Below are positions 1 through 8,240 of a stretch of 64,000 nt of DNA, in pieces. Origin of the DNA: Actinomycetes bacterium. Its GTDB lineage: Bacteria; Actinomycetota; Acidimicrobiia; Acidimicrobiales; Microtrichaceae. Position 1 is the stretch's first letter. Every line of letters starts with the position of its first letter. The stretch lies in the NCBI GenBank assembly GCA_029782335.1, contig JAKOVA010000261.1, positions 1-64,000 on the forward strand, read 5' to 3'. Under the pieces are notes generated by a model, which saw only the letters and a program-made list of their open reading frames with translations, was not told the DNA's origin and ran no database searches. The position numbers and the translations under genes were made by a program.

Positions 1-38
1 GTTCTCGGCAGGCTCCGGCCGAGATGTCGGCCGAGAAC
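1..38 (-). terminator. Inverted repeat downstream of the lipase gene, possible terminator
   Basis: Arms GTTCTCGGC (1-9) and GCCGAGAAC (30-38) are perfect complements. An inner pair, GGCCGA (17-22) with TCGGCC (27-32), would compete with the outer stem. The element lies just past the stop codon of the minus-strand lipase, so a terminator is the simplest reading. There is no clear U-tract, and the window edge hides what lies beyond. Confidence 0.45.
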
Positions 39-62
39 TGCTGAGAATCGAGCGGGTCGGGG

Positions 63-1418
63 TTACTTCGCCGCCGGAAGGAGCTTCACGGCTGCGAGGG
101 AGTTCCCCGGGGTGACAGATCCACAGTTCGACGTCGCGGCCACCCCGGCGAAGCGGTCTTTGAGCCATCTCGCCGTGGCGTCGATCCACTTCGGGGCGGT
201 GCCCACGTGGCTCAGGCTGTTGAACTGGCGGTACTCGACCGGCACGCCGCGGCCGCAGTAGGTGCGAGCGAGTTCACGGACGTCACCCGCCACCATGACC
301 CCGTCGCCCGGCCCGTACTGCTTGTTCACCGGTGTGCCCTCGGCGACACCACCTGCGCCTTGGTAGATCATCAGCGGGATTCGCGGCGTGCCCTTGCCCA
401 GGATGAGTTGGTTCACGGAGCGGACGAACTCGGGCACCATCTCGGGCTTCGCGTACTGGGGCTTGGCGAGCGACTTCCAGGTCACACCTGGGAAACGGAT
501 GATGTCGATGATCGAGGCGCGCTCGAGTTGCCGGAAGACGCTGAGGCCGCGCTTGGAGAGATACGGGGTGAGATCGATCTTGAATGCTCGGGCGACACCG
601 ACCACCGCCATCGGCATCACCCCTGCCCAGATGAGGCTGCCGTCGACGTAGGCGAGGTTGTGGCCCGGGTGCACGAGCACTCCGCCCATCGACGCCCCGA
701 TGAGCTTCGGCTGGATGTCGGGGGCGTAGGTCGGTGCGAGTTCTGCCGCCCACGACGTGGCGATGGCTCCACCCGAGTATCCGACGAGTGCAACTTTCGC
801 CTTGTCGGTGATCCCAGTCTGCTTCGTGGCGAGTGCCGCCCGGATCGCATCAAGGGTGTTGCGGCCGTACTCGGGGCCGGCAGCGAAGTTCGCGGTCTGG
901 CCCTCGGTGTCGGTGACGACGACGGTGTAGCCCTGGTTCACATAGCCCAGGGTGAGCAGCGTCTCCACGTTGGCGATACCCCCGCCGAGCTGCGTATTGC
1001 CGCGACCGGCGAGGGCGAGTGACGGCTGATCGCGGGGGTTGAGCGAGTCGTAGAACGAGCCGTAGGCGATAACCTTCTGAGAGACCGGCCGGTTGCGGGC
1101 CTTGAGCACGGAGGTCACGCTGGTTGTCGGGTTCCCGAGCATGTCGGTCGACCGGTAGAGGATCTGCACGGCGTCGTAGGGCAGCGGGATCGGGCCGAGG
1201 TGCACCTGAACGGTACGGACCCGGAGCACCGTCCCGGGCTTCATCGTGGCCAGGGATGCCGCGCTCTTGTAGTCGTAGAAGGAGTCGGCAGCCGACGCCT
1301 GCGGCATGCCGACCAGCAGCAGGAGCGCCGCGAGCACCGGGGCCCACACCGCACGACCCAGCCATGACTTCTTTCGACCCACCGTGACCCCTGTCGTCGT
1401 GATCGCCTTCACCGCCAC
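63..1418 (-). CDS. Secreted lipase, alpha/beta hydrolase of the secretory lipase (LIP) family
   Basis: A 451-residue protein that probably hydrolyses esters or triacylglycerols outside the cell. Residues 1-43 form a signal peptide: a basic start, a hydrophobic run around 24-38 and an ASA cleavage site at 41-43. The nucleophile elbow GYSGG is at 213-217 (Ser215). An Asp in the late GPGDGVM segment and a His in the SLSHVG segment are candidates for the rest of the triad. Size and layout fit the secretory lipase family typified by Candida antarctica lipase A. The start used is GTG at 1418. A second in-frame GTG at 1412 is better spaced from an AAGG Shine-Dalgarno-like stretch, so the protein may be two residues shorter. 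The gene stands alone, and the substrate cannot be read from the sequence. Confidence 0.85.
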   Translation of the reverse strand: MAVKAITTTGVTVGRKKSWLGRAVWAPVLAALLLLVGMPQASAADSFYDYKSAASLATMKPGTVLRVRTVQVHLGPIPLPYDAVQILYRSTDMLGNPTTSVTSVLKARNRPVSQKVIAYGSFYDSLNPRDQPSLALAGRGNTQLGGGIANVETLLTLGYVNQGYTVVVTDTEGQTANFAAGPEYGRNTLDAIRAALATKQTGITDKAKVALVGYSGGAIATSWAAELAPTYAPDIQPKLIGASMGGVLVHPGHNLAYVDGSLIWAGVMPMAVVGVARAFKIDLTPYLSKRGLSVFRQLERASIIDIIRFPGVTWKSLAKPQYAKPEMVPEFVRSVNQLILGKGTPRIPLMIYQGAGGVAEGTPVNKQYGPGDGVMVAGDVRELARTYCGRGVPVEYRQFNSLSHVGTAPKWIDATARWLKDRFAGVAATSNCGSVTPGNSLAAVKLLPAAK

Positions 1419-1511
1419 CCCACCTTGGCGGCGACGTTACCCCGCAGGTGTTGGCCGGATCGAGCGAGGCCGCCGGGTAGCGGTCCCCCGCACGGTGCCG
1501 GTGGGAGGCGT

Positions 1512-2276
1512 TCAGGGGATGGCGAGCGTCCGGAGCTCGGAAGCGCCGGAGTGTGCTGCGGTGCCCTCGAGGCAGAGGCCGAGGTCGAGGCCTGCGACGG
1601 CGCCCACGACGATCACCGCGGGCGACTCGACGTCGGCGGCACCGAGCTCATCGAGACGGCACCGCAGGACCTGCTGCCGGCTCGTCGCCGCGGACATCGT
1701 GACCGCGGTCGGGGTCGCGGGGTCCAGTCCGCCGGCGATGAGCGCGGCAGCGATCCGGGCGCGTCGGGCGACGCCCATCACGATGACGATCGTGCCGCCG
1801 CCGGCGGCGAGGGCAGCCCAGTTGGGCTCGTCCGCATCGGGGACACGGTGGCCGGTCACCACGGTGAAGGAGGCGGCGACGCCGCGGTGGGTGACGGGGA
1901 CCCCCGCGGCGGCCGGCGCAGCGATCGTGGAGGAGAGTCCCGGTACCACCTCGCAGCGGATGCCTGCCGCAGCGAGGGCAAGCGCCTCCTCGCCACCGCG
2001 ACCGAAGACGAACGGATCGCCCCCCTTCAGGCGCACCACCTCGCGGCCCCCTCGACCGAGCTCGACGAGCAGCGCGGAGATCATCTCCTGCGCGACGGGC
2101 CGCCCCGGGCGCTTGCCGACGTCGATCAACTCGGCGTCGGGGTGGGCCAACGCCAACACCGCGTCGTCGACGAGGGCGTCGTAGACGACGACCTCGGCCG
2201 ACGCGATCACCCGTGCGGCGCGCACGGTCAGCAGGTCGGGATCGCCCGGACCCGCGCCGACCAGCCAGACGGTCAT
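1512..2276 (-). CDS. cobA: Uroporphyrinogen-III C-methyltransferase (SUMT)
   Basis: Methylates uroporphyrinogen III twice with S-adenosylmethionine to give precorrin-2, the branch point to siroheme and cobalamin. The 254-residue length matches single-domain SUMT enzymes. The N-terminal VGAGPGDPDLLT signature (residues 6-17), VRLKGGDPFVFGRGGEE and the VVPGLSS segment are all hallmarks of the family. The ATG overlaps the stop of the upstream sulfite reductase gene (ATGA), so it is the third gene of a cysH-sulfite reductase-cobA operon. That context implies a dedicated role in making siroheme for the sulfite reductase. No CysG-type fusion is present: the oxidase/chelatase step is encoded by the separate divergent gene at 4908. 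Confidence 0.95.
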   Translation of the reverse strand: MTVWLVGAGPGDPDLLTVRAARVIASAEVVVYDALVDDAVLALAHPDAELIDVGKRPGRPVAQEMISALLVELGRGGREVVRLKGGDPFVFGRGGEEALALAAAGIRCEVVPGLSSTIAAPAAAGVPVTHRGVAASFTVVTGHRVPDADEPNWAALAAGGGTIVIVMGVARRARIAAALIAGGLDPATPTAVTMSAATSRQQVLRCRLDELGAADVESPAVIVVGAVAGLDLGLCLEGTAAHSGASELRTLAIP

Positions 2277-4054
2277 GATCGCCCCCTGCGTCGAACAGTC
2301 GGTTCGGGCAGCAGTGTTTCCAACGACTCCGCACCGGCTCGCCGGCAGAAGTCGCCGAAGGTCTCCCCGTCGGAGCGGTCGGTTGCGAAGCGTTCGACGA
2401 CCGGGGCCAGCAGGGTGGGGATGTCGTCGAGGGGGACGTCCGCCCGCAGACGGAAGCCCAGTCGGTCACCTGCTGCCGCACCGCCGACGTACACGTCGTA
2501 GGTGCGCTTGGTGCGTCCGACGATGCCGATCTCCGCGTTGTACGGCCGCGCGCAACCGTTGGGGCAGCCAGTCATGTTGAGGCGCACCGGGGTCGCCTCC
2601 GCTCCGCCCTCGGCGAATACCTTGTCGAGCCGTTCGACGAGCTGCGGCAGCACTCGTTCCGCCTCCCCGAGGGCCTGCCCACACGTCGGCAGCGCGGGGC
2701 AGGCGATCGCCAAGCGCTGCAGGGGGGTGACCTCCTCCTCGAGCTTGACGCCCGCGGCTCGGAGACGGCGTTCGACCTCGGGGCGGTCCGCGGTGGCGAT
2801 CCCCGTCAAGAGCAGGTCCTGACGGGCCGAGACGCGGATCTCTCGCACCAGGGAGGCGTCGAGCAGCTCACGGACCACCGTTCGGGGCCGGAACTCCTCG
2901 TCGTCGCGCAGGCGGCCCGACGGGATCGGGACACCGAGCACCCAGTCGCCGTCGTGGGTCGGGCTCCAGCCGTGGTGTTCGTTGTGCTCCAACCAGGGGA
3001 GCAGTTCGGGCGGGTCGGAGACGGGCGCACCGAGGCGCTCCTCGATCTGGGAACGGACCCACGCAAGGCCGCGATCGTCGACGAGGTACTTGAGACGGTT
3101 GCGTTGACGGTCCACGCGTTCACCGTGGTCGCGCTGCATTGTGACCACCGCTTCGATCGCGGGAATCAGCCGCTCGGGTTCCACCCATGCGACGGGCGTG
3201 GCGAGACGGGGATAGGTGTCCTCCTCGCGGGCGTGGCTCATCCCGAGGCCACCGCCCACGAGGATCGTCCATCCCGTCAGCTCACCTCGGTAGCCGTCGG
3301 TGAGCGTCGGGACGAGGCCGACGTCGTGGCCATGGACGTCGATGCAGTTGTCGCCGGGCCACGCCAAGCCGATCTTGAACTTTCGCGGCAGGTAGACCTC
3401 ACCGAAGATCGGTTCTTCGGCCGGGCCGGCGACCGCCGACGTGGCGGAATCTCCGGCCGTGACACCCGTGGCCGCGGTGAGATCGGGGGTCTCGGGATGG
3501 GCACTCACGGCGGGCTCGCCGTCGAGCCAAACCTCCCAGTAGGCGGCGGTCCGCGGACGGAAATGGCGGGCGATGGCTGCGACGGTCGACCCGAGGATCC
3601 GCTCGCGGCCATCCGCGTGGGGTAGCGGGCAGGCCACCGTGTTGCGCACCACGTCGCCGCAGGCGCCGAGGGTGGTGACCAGTTCGGCGTTGAGGGTCGA
3701 GATGAGCGGCTTGAGGTTCCCCTTGAGGGTGGAATGGAACTGGACGCCCTGCCGTGTGGTGAGGCGCAGCGAGCCATCCGCGAGTTCGGCCACACGGTCG
3801 AGTGCACGCCACTGCGTTGCGCTCAGGCGGCCCCCCGGAACCGACGCCCGCACCATGCACGAGTAGTCGAGTGGCAGCTTCTTCGATGCTCGCTCGCGGC
3901 GGACATCGCGGTTGTCCTGCTGGTAGATGCCGTGGAACTTCAACAACAGCGCGCTGTGGTCGTCGAAGGGATCCGACGGTCGTGTGAGCTCCTCGGCGAG
4001 ATGCCCCCGGAGCTGCACACTGGAGGCCTTGGCCGCTTCGACGTCACCGGACAT
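2273..4054 (-). CDS. Ferredoxin-dependent siroheme sulfite (or nitrite) reductase
   Basis: Catalyses the six-electron reduction of sulfite to sulfide, or of nitrite to ammonia, using a siroheme coupled to a 4Fe-4S cluster. It has the duplicated NIR/SIR architecture in 593 residues. The cluster ligands are visible as Cys452, Cys458, Cys497 and Cys501 (C-x5-C and C-x3-C), the latter in the TGCPNGCARP motif. Residues 186-215 form a low-complexity insert rich in Ala, Thr and Gly. The position between cysH and cobA, with overlaps at both ends, favours sulfite as the physiological substrate. Sequence motifs alone do not separate sulfite from nitrite reductases. The start ATG at 4054 lies 11 bases inside the end of cysH, suggesting coupling. 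Confidence 0.93.
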   Translation of the reverse strand: MSGDVEAAKASSVQLRGHLAEELTRPSDPFDDHSALLLKFHGIYQQDNRDVRRERASKKLPLDYSCMVRASVPGGRLSATQWRALDRVAELADGSLRLTTRQGVQFHSTLKGNLKPLISTLNAELVTTLGACGDVVRNTVACPLPHADGRERILGSTVAAIARHFRPRTAAYWEVWLDGEPAVSAHPETPDLTAATGVTAGDSATSAVAGPAEEPIFGEVYLPRKFKIGLAWPGDNCIDVHGHDVGLVPTLTDGYRGELTGWTILVGGGLGMSHAREEDTYPRLATPVAWVEPERLIPAIEAVVTMQRDHGERVDRQRNRLKYLVDDRGLAWVRSQIEERLGAPVSDPPELLPWLEHNEHHGWSPTHDGDWVLGVPIPSGRLRDDEEFRPRTVVRELLDASLVREIRVSARQDLLLTGIATADRPEVERRLRAAGVKLEEEVTPLQRLAIACPALPTCGQALGEAERVLPQLVERLDKVFAEGGAEATPVRLNMTGCPNGCARPYNAEIGIVGRTKRTYDVYVGGAAAGDRLGFRLRADVPLDDIPTLLAPVVERFATDRSDGETFGDFCRRAGAESLETLLPEPTVRRRGRS

Positions 4055-4781
4055 GTGCAGACCCTTCCGTGGTCGTCAACGTGATCGAGGGCGCCGGGAC
4101 CGTGGGGGTGGGCGCCGTCGTGAGATGAATCCCGCACTCGGTCTTGGCGGTGCCGGCCCAGCGGCCCGAGCGTGGGTCTTCGCCGAGTGCGACCGGCCGG
4201 GTGCACGGCCAGCAGCCGATCGAGCCGTAGCCGCGATCGCTCAGGGGGTTTCGGGGCAGGTTGTGATCGAGGTGGTACTGCTCGACCTCGTCGTCGGTCA
4301 TCCGGGCGAGCGGGTTCACCTTGACGAGGCCGTGGCCAGGGTCCCACGCAGCAACCGGTGTACCGGCCCGCAGCGGGCTGTCAGCCCGGCGAAGGCCGGT
4401 GATCCATGCCGACTTGCCCGACAGCGCCCGGCGGAGCGGCTCGACCTTGCGCGCGGCGCAGCACGCTTCGACGTCGTGGGACCACAGGTCGTCGGGAACG
4501 ACCGATGGGTCGGGCCCGATGATGGTCAGATTCGCCCCGACGCGTTCGGAGAGGTGCTGCGCGTACCAGAGCGTTTCGGCGAAGAGGTATTGCGTGTCGA
4601 TCAGGACGACGGGGGTCTCCGGGGCGTGGGTCGCGACGAGGTGCACGAGCGCGGCGTCGCCGAAGCTGGCCGTTGCGACGAGGCCGGTCGTGAACGTCTC
4701 TGCCGCCCACCCGACGATCTCTGCGGGTGTTGCGTGCTCCAGCTCCGGAAGCGCCTGGGGGGAGGCGAACGGTGTCGGCAT
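4044..4781 (-). CDS. cysH: Phosphoadenylyl-/adenylyl-sulfate reductase, 4Fe-4S type
   Basis: Reduces activated sulfate to sulfite with thioredoxin or a similar donor. The 245-residue protein has the paired-cysteine motifs of the iron-sulfur branch: CCAARKVEPL and GCWPCTR. It also has the catalytic ECGIH tail. This branch usually prefers adenylyl sulfate, although the sequence does not prove it. I chose ATG 4781 rather than a GTG nine bases upstream (4790), because a TACGGT -10 element lies exactly seven bases before the ATG and the upstream GTG would fall in the promoter. It is the first gene of the sulfur operon. Neither sulfate adenylyltransferase nor APS kinase is encoded in the window. 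Confidence 0.94.
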   Translation of the reverse strand: MPTPFASPQALPELEHATPAEIVGWAAETFTTGLVATASFGDAALVHLVATHAPETPVVLIDTQYLFAETLWYAQHLSERVGANLTIIGPDPSVVPDDLWSHDVEACCAARKVEPLRRALSGKSAWITGLRRADSPLRAGTPVAAWDPGHGLVKVNPLARMTDDEVEQYHLDHNLPRNPLSDRGYGSIGCWPCTRPVALGEDPRSGRWAGTAKTECGIHLTTAPTPTVPAPSITLTTTEGSAHVR

Positions 4782-4788
4782 GTCCCGC

Positions 4789-4825
4789 ACCGTAGATAAA
4801 GCTGAGTTATCTGGTCAACTTTATC
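4789..4825 (-). promoter_or_regulatory. cysH operon promoter with overlapping palindromic operator
   Basis: Read on the minus strand, TTGACC (4818-4813), an 18-bp spacer and TACGGT (4794-4789) form a good -35/-10 pair ending seven bases before the cysH ATG. Across the spacer and -35 lies an inverted repeat: GATAAAGCTGA (4795-4805), nine bases, TCAACTTTATC (4815-4825), matching at 10 of 11 positions. A second, nested palindrome, AGATAA (4794-4799) with TTATCT (4807-4812), overlaps it. The segment is strikingly AT-rich for this genome. It looks like the operator of a sulfur or cysteine-status regulator, which is not encoded nearby. Confidence 0.75.
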
Positions 4826-4894
4826 GAGAATGACCTGGGGACTCGCTGGGGCCATGGCGATGCGGCGCTGCTTCCTCACGGGCGGCCCGCTCCG

Positions 4895-4900
4895 TAACGT
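4895..4900 (+). promoter_or_regulatory. -10 element of the siroheme synthase gene
   Basis: TAACGT lies seven bases before ATG 4908, with no Shine-Dalgarno sequence between them. This supports a leaderless transcript and the downstream start. Confidence 0.55.
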
Positions 4901-4907
4901 CGTCCCG

Positions 4908-5513
4908 ATGAGCCCACGGTCGACTCCGCCGCTGCCGCATCCGTTTCCGGTCGTGCTCGACCTTCGGGGGGTGCCGGTGCTCGTCGTGGGTGGCGGCCGA
5001 ATCGCCGCTAGGAAGACCCGTTCGCTCCTCGACGCCGGTGCAGCGGTGACGGCGGTCGCTCCGTCGTTCGATGACTCGTTTCCCTCCGAGACCGAGCGGC
5101 GCTCCCGGGCGTACCGGAGCGCGGATCTCCTCGGGATTCGATTCGTCGTGACGGCGACTGGAGTTCCCGAGGTTGACGCTGCGGTGGCCACCGAGGCCAC
5201 TGCTGCGGGCATCTGGGTGAACGCTGCCGATGACCCGCAGCACTGCAGCGTCCTGCTGCCGGCGGTCGAACGCCACGGGTCGGTCACGATCGCGGTGAGC
5301 ACCGGCGGCGCCAGCCCCGCGCTCGCACGCTGGATCCGTGACCAGATCGCAGAGGTGATCGGCCCAGAGGTGGGCGTGGCTGCGTCTGCGCTCGCGGCGA
5401 TCCGCGCGGAGACCCACGAGCGGGGTGACTCCACCGAGGACATCGACTGGCACCCGATCATTGCGGCGGCCCTCCACGAGGCGCGCTCGAAGGTCGAGGG
5501 CGACGGTGGGTGA
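4908..5513 (+). CDS. Precorrin-2 dehydrogenase / sirohydrochlorin ferrochelatase (Met8/CysG N-terminal type)
   Basis: Oxidises precorrin-2 to sirohydrochlorin with NAD and inserts iron to give siroheme. The Rossmann segment LVVGGGRIAARK lies near the N-terminus, preceded by the usual FPVVLDLRGVPV. A later STGGASPALARWIRDQI stretch is characteristic of CysG/Met8 proteins. At 201 residues it is a stand-alone version without the methyltransferase domain, which is supplied by CobA at 1512. The start was placed at ATG 4908, because a -10 hexamer sits seven bases upstream; in-frame ATGs at 4830, 4854 and 4860 would lie in or upstream of the promoter. It is divergent from cysH and may share its operator region. 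Confidence 0.88.
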   Translation: MSPRSTPPLPHPFPVVLDLRGVPVLVVGGGRIAARKTRSLLDAGAAVTAVAPSFDDSFPSETERRSRAYRSADLLGIRFVVTATGVPEVDAAVATEATAAGIWVNAADDPQHCSVLLPAVERHGSVTIAVSTGGASPALARWIRDQIAEVIGPEVGVAASALAAIRAETHERGDSTEDIDWHPIIAAALHEARSKVEGDGG

Positions 5514-5556
5514 GGTGACCGTGCTGGCGTGACTGGGCTGAGGCGGCCGGGTTCTG

Positions 5557-6369
5557 TCAGTTCTTGAGCCGCGGGTGGCGGCTCGCGAGGAGCGGGACGA
5601 GGAGCCGGCGTGGCGCCATGCGACTCAGCAACGCTCCCGCCCGGTTGGCCGCCCCCGGGATCGCCACCGTGCGACCCTCGGCGAGCGCGTCGACCCCGCA
5701 GCGGGCAACCGCGTCGGCAGGCTCCCACATGAACTTAGGGAGCGAGGACTCCGCCTCGTCCTGGGTGATCCCGGCCGTCTCGGCAAAGCCGGTTTCCACC
5801 GGACCGGGGCAGAGTGCGCTGACGGTGACGCCGGTGCCCCGAAGCTCGCCGCTGAGCGCCTGGGTGTAGGAGAGCACGAACGCCTTCGCACCCGCGTATC
5901 CGGCCTGCCCGGGGAGCGGCTGGAAGGCGGCGGTTGACGCCACGTTGAGGATCGCACCGCTGCCGCGCTCGACCATCCCCGGCAGGAAACGGGTGCACAG
6001 GTCGACGACGGCCATCACGTCGACCTCGACCATGTTCATCTCGGCGGCGACATCAGCGCGATGGACCGGACCCATCGTCGAAAGCCCGGCGTTGTTGACC
6101 AGGATGCTCACCTCGAGCCCGAGGGCGTCGACGCGCGCCGGGATCTCGGCTCGGGCATCTCGATCGCTCAGGTCGACCGGGAGCGCCGTCGCGGTGACGC
6201 CCAGTTCTTCGATCTGGCCGGCGAGCTCACGCAGCTTCGACTCGGAGCGGGCGGCAAGGATCACGTTCTGGCCCCGCCGAGCGAGCGTCCTGGCGATCTC
6301 GGTGCCGATGCCCGATGATGCGCCGGTCACCAACGCGGCGGTAGTGGGGGCCGGTTCGGGGAGGCTCAT
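5557..6369 (-). CDS. Short-chain dehydrogenase/reductase (classical SDR)
   Basis: A 270-residue NAD(P)-dependent oxidoreductase of unknown substrate. The cofactor-binding TGASSGIG motif lies near the N-terminus, with NNAG in the middle and the catalytic YAGAK (Tyr-x3-Lys) before a PGPVETGF segment. The ATG at 6369 overlaps the stop codon of the upstream pirin gene (ATGA), so the two are co-transcribed. A longer in-frame reading to 6525 is a shadow of the pirin gene. The frequent acyl or sterol reductase role of such SDRs in actinobacteria is only a possibility here. Confidence 0.9.
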   Translation of the reverse strand: MSLPEPAPTTAALVTGASSGIGTEIARTLARRGQNVILAARSESKLRELAGQIEELGVTATALPVDLSDRDARAEIPARVDALGLEVSILVNNAGLSTMGPVHRADVAAEMNMVEVDVMAVVDLCTRFLPGMVERGSGAILNVASTAAFQPLPGQAGYAGAKAFVLSYTQALSGELRGTGVTVSALCPGPVETGFAETAGITQDEAESSLPKFMWEPADAVARCGVDALAEGRTVAIPGAANRAGALLSRMAPRRLLVPLLASRHPRLKN

Positions 6370-7313
6370 TGTGGTCCTTTGGGGTTGCTCGGGGCCCACG
6401 ATGGGCCGGGAACGGTGATTCGGTCGAGTGGGGAGGCGACATGCCCGAAACGGCCGTCCTCGGAGCACCACGACTCGTGGGCGGCGGTGATCTCGGCGCG
6501 GTCCCGGGCCACGTAGTTCCACCACATCACGAGTTCTTCCTCGAGTGGTCGACCCCCGAGCAGCATGACCCGCGCGGACGTGGTCGCCGACAACGACAAC
6601 TCGTCGCGTCCGGTGCCGAGGTAGCCGATCCCGCTGCCGGAGAGATGGCAGCCGTCAACCATGACGGTGCCGTCGAGGGGGACGACGGCGTACTCGAACG
6701 CTGCTTCAAGGGGCAGTTCGACACTCCCCGAACGGAGCGTCACTTCGACGCCGGCGTGGTCGGTGTCTCGTCGTGCGGGAGAGGAGGTGCCGGCGAAGTC
6801 GCCGACGAGGACCGTTGCCACCGCAGCGCCGAGGTCGACCTGGGGCAGCTCGCCATGGTGCTCGAACGCGGCCTCGCCGTGGCGGGTGCGTTCGGGCTGG
6901 GCGACCCACAGTTGGATGCCGAAGAGGTGGTCGGAGGAATCCGAGAGCGCCTCCTCGGAGTGGGAGACGCCGTTGCCCGCGGTCATGAGGTTCAGCTGGT
7001 GCGGCCGGATCACCTGCTCGGAGCCGAGCGAGTCACGGTGCAGTAGCGATCCGCCGAGGAGCCACGTGACCGTCTGAAGACCGATGTGGGGGTGGGGCCC
7101 GACGTTGAGCGCCCGTCCGCCGGCCGCCGTGGGCCCCATCCGATCGGCGAAGCACCACGCACCGACCGTTCGCCGCGCGCGGAGGGGAAGCATCCGACGC
7201 ACCGGGATGCCCCCGACCTCGGCGGCTCGACCGTCGATGACCTCGAGGTCGCAGCGACGAGGGGTGTCGAGCGCGTGCAGCTCGTCGCCGCCGGCTGTCA
7301 CAGGGCCGCTCAC
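6366..7313 (-). CDS. Pirin family cupin protein
   Basis: A 315-residue bicupin. The N-terminal cupin contains the metal-binding pattern of the family in the segment GPHPHIGLQTVTWLLGG, followed by the conserved MTAGNGVSHSE stretch. The C-terminal half carries the second, more degenerate cupin (FEYAVVPLDGTVMVDG). Pirins bind a single iron, and some have quercetinase activity while others modulate enzymes by protein contact; nothing here selects among these. It is the first gene of a two-gene unit with the SDR at 5557. The start at GTG 7313 is the most upstream plausible one and is not supported by a clear Shine-Dalgarno sequence. Confidence 0.88.
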   Translation of the reverse strand: MSGPVTAGGDELHALDTPRRCDLEVIDGRAAEVGGIPVRRMLPLRARRTVGAWCFADRMGPTAAGGRALNVGPHPHIGLQTVTWLLGGSLLHRDSLGSEQVIRPHQLNLMTAGNGVSHSEEALSDSSDHLFGIQLWVAQPERTRHGEAAFEHHGELPQVDLGAAVATVLVGDFAGTSSPARRDTDHAGVEVTLRSGSVELPLEAAFEYAVVPLDGTVMVDGCHLSGSGIGYLGTGRDELSLSATTSARVMLLGGRPLEEELVMWWNYVARDRAEITAAHESWCSEDGRFGHVASPLDRITVPGPSWAPSNPKGPQ

Positions 7314-7389
7314 GTTCTCGGTCTAACCCGTTTCGCCCCGCCCGGCAACGGGTGGAAGCGTCGAGACACTCAGGTTCGCGTCGCGAGGG

Positions 7390-8064
7390 TCACTCCCCGG
7401 CGGCGCTGGCGGCGGGGGTGGCGGAGCCAGAGGGCTTCCGCGCCGTCCCGGCGTACATCTGGCTCATGGTCTTCGGGCCGGCGATGACGAAGGTCGCGCA
7501 CTCGACGGGTTCGAAGCCGGCGTCGCGGAGCAACTCGTCGTGGCGATGAATGAGCTGGCAGCCCCCGGCGAGACGTTGTTGCATCGCGTTGCGTCGGTGC
7601 TGGCGGTCTGCCAGCCGGGGATCGTCAGAGAGGCCGTGTTCGAGGAAGAACAGCCGTCCACCCGGGCGCAGCACCCGGCGAACCTCGGCCACGACCCGGG
7701 CGACGTCCTGCACCGAGCACAGGGTCCAGGTGCTGACGGCGTTGTCAACCGACGCGTCGTCGAGGGGGATCGACTCGCCGACGAGGCCGACGAAGTCGAC
7801 GGGGATCGAGGTGGCGTCCAGTCGTCGCCTGGCGAGCCGACGCCCGACCGGGGAAGGTTCGACCGCGATGATGCGGGTGATGGCATCGGGGTAGTGGGGG
7901 AGGTTGGTGCCGGAACCGAATCCGATCTCGAGCACTTCACCCTCGACCTCGGCGAGCGCACGCTGCCGAAGCTTCCCGAGCGGCTTGGACCCCAACACCT
8001 TGTCGATCGCTCGGGGGACGACCTGTTCGTCGTAGAAGCGCTTGAAGGCGCTGAGGCCCGTCAC
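7390..8064 (-). CDS. Class I SAM-dependent methyltransferase (METTL7/UbiE-like)
   Basis: A 224-residue methyltransferase. Motif I is EIGFGSGTN, followed by an acidic AVEPSP loop. The later segments STWTLCSVQD and LRPGGRLFFLEHG fit motifs II and III of the small-molecule methyltransferases resembling METTL7 and phospholipid N-methyltransferases. The start was set at GTG 8064 (VTGLSAFKRFYDE), where family similarity begins. An upstream ATG at 8208 would add 48 residues of unconserved, Arg- and Pro-rich sequence and overlap the divergent lipoprotein gene region. The substrate is unknown. The C-terminus ends in an Ala-rich tail. Confidence 0.82.
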   Translation of the reverse strand: MTGLSAFKRFYDEQVVPRAIDKVLGSKPLGKLRQRALAEVEGEVLEIGFGSGTNLPHYPDAITRIIAVEPSPVGRRLARRRLDATSIPVDFVGLVGESIPLDDASVDNAVSTWTLCSVQDVARVVAEVRRVLRPGGRLFFLEHGLSDDPRLADRQHRRNAMQQRLAGGCQLIHRHDELLRDAGFEPVECATFVIAGPKTMSQMYAGTARKPSGSATPAASAAGE

Positions 8065-8240
8065 GGGGCCATGTTCGCACACGAGGATGTCGCTTCGATC
8101 CCGACCGGCCTCGTTCTCAGCAGCGTGGGGCCGGGATCTCGGCCTGAGGCTGCCGGGTTCGGGTTCGGTCGGCCGGAGGCGCCCTACGATGATCGGCCCG
8201 TGTGGCAATGGCGCCGAAGGCCGCCGGAGGGAGTTCTCGC

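Noticed and set aside
2273-4054. Calling the reductase a nitrite reductase
   Set aside because: The siroheme and 4Fe-4S motifs do not discriminate, but the operon with cysH and the lack of any nitrate gene favour sulfite.
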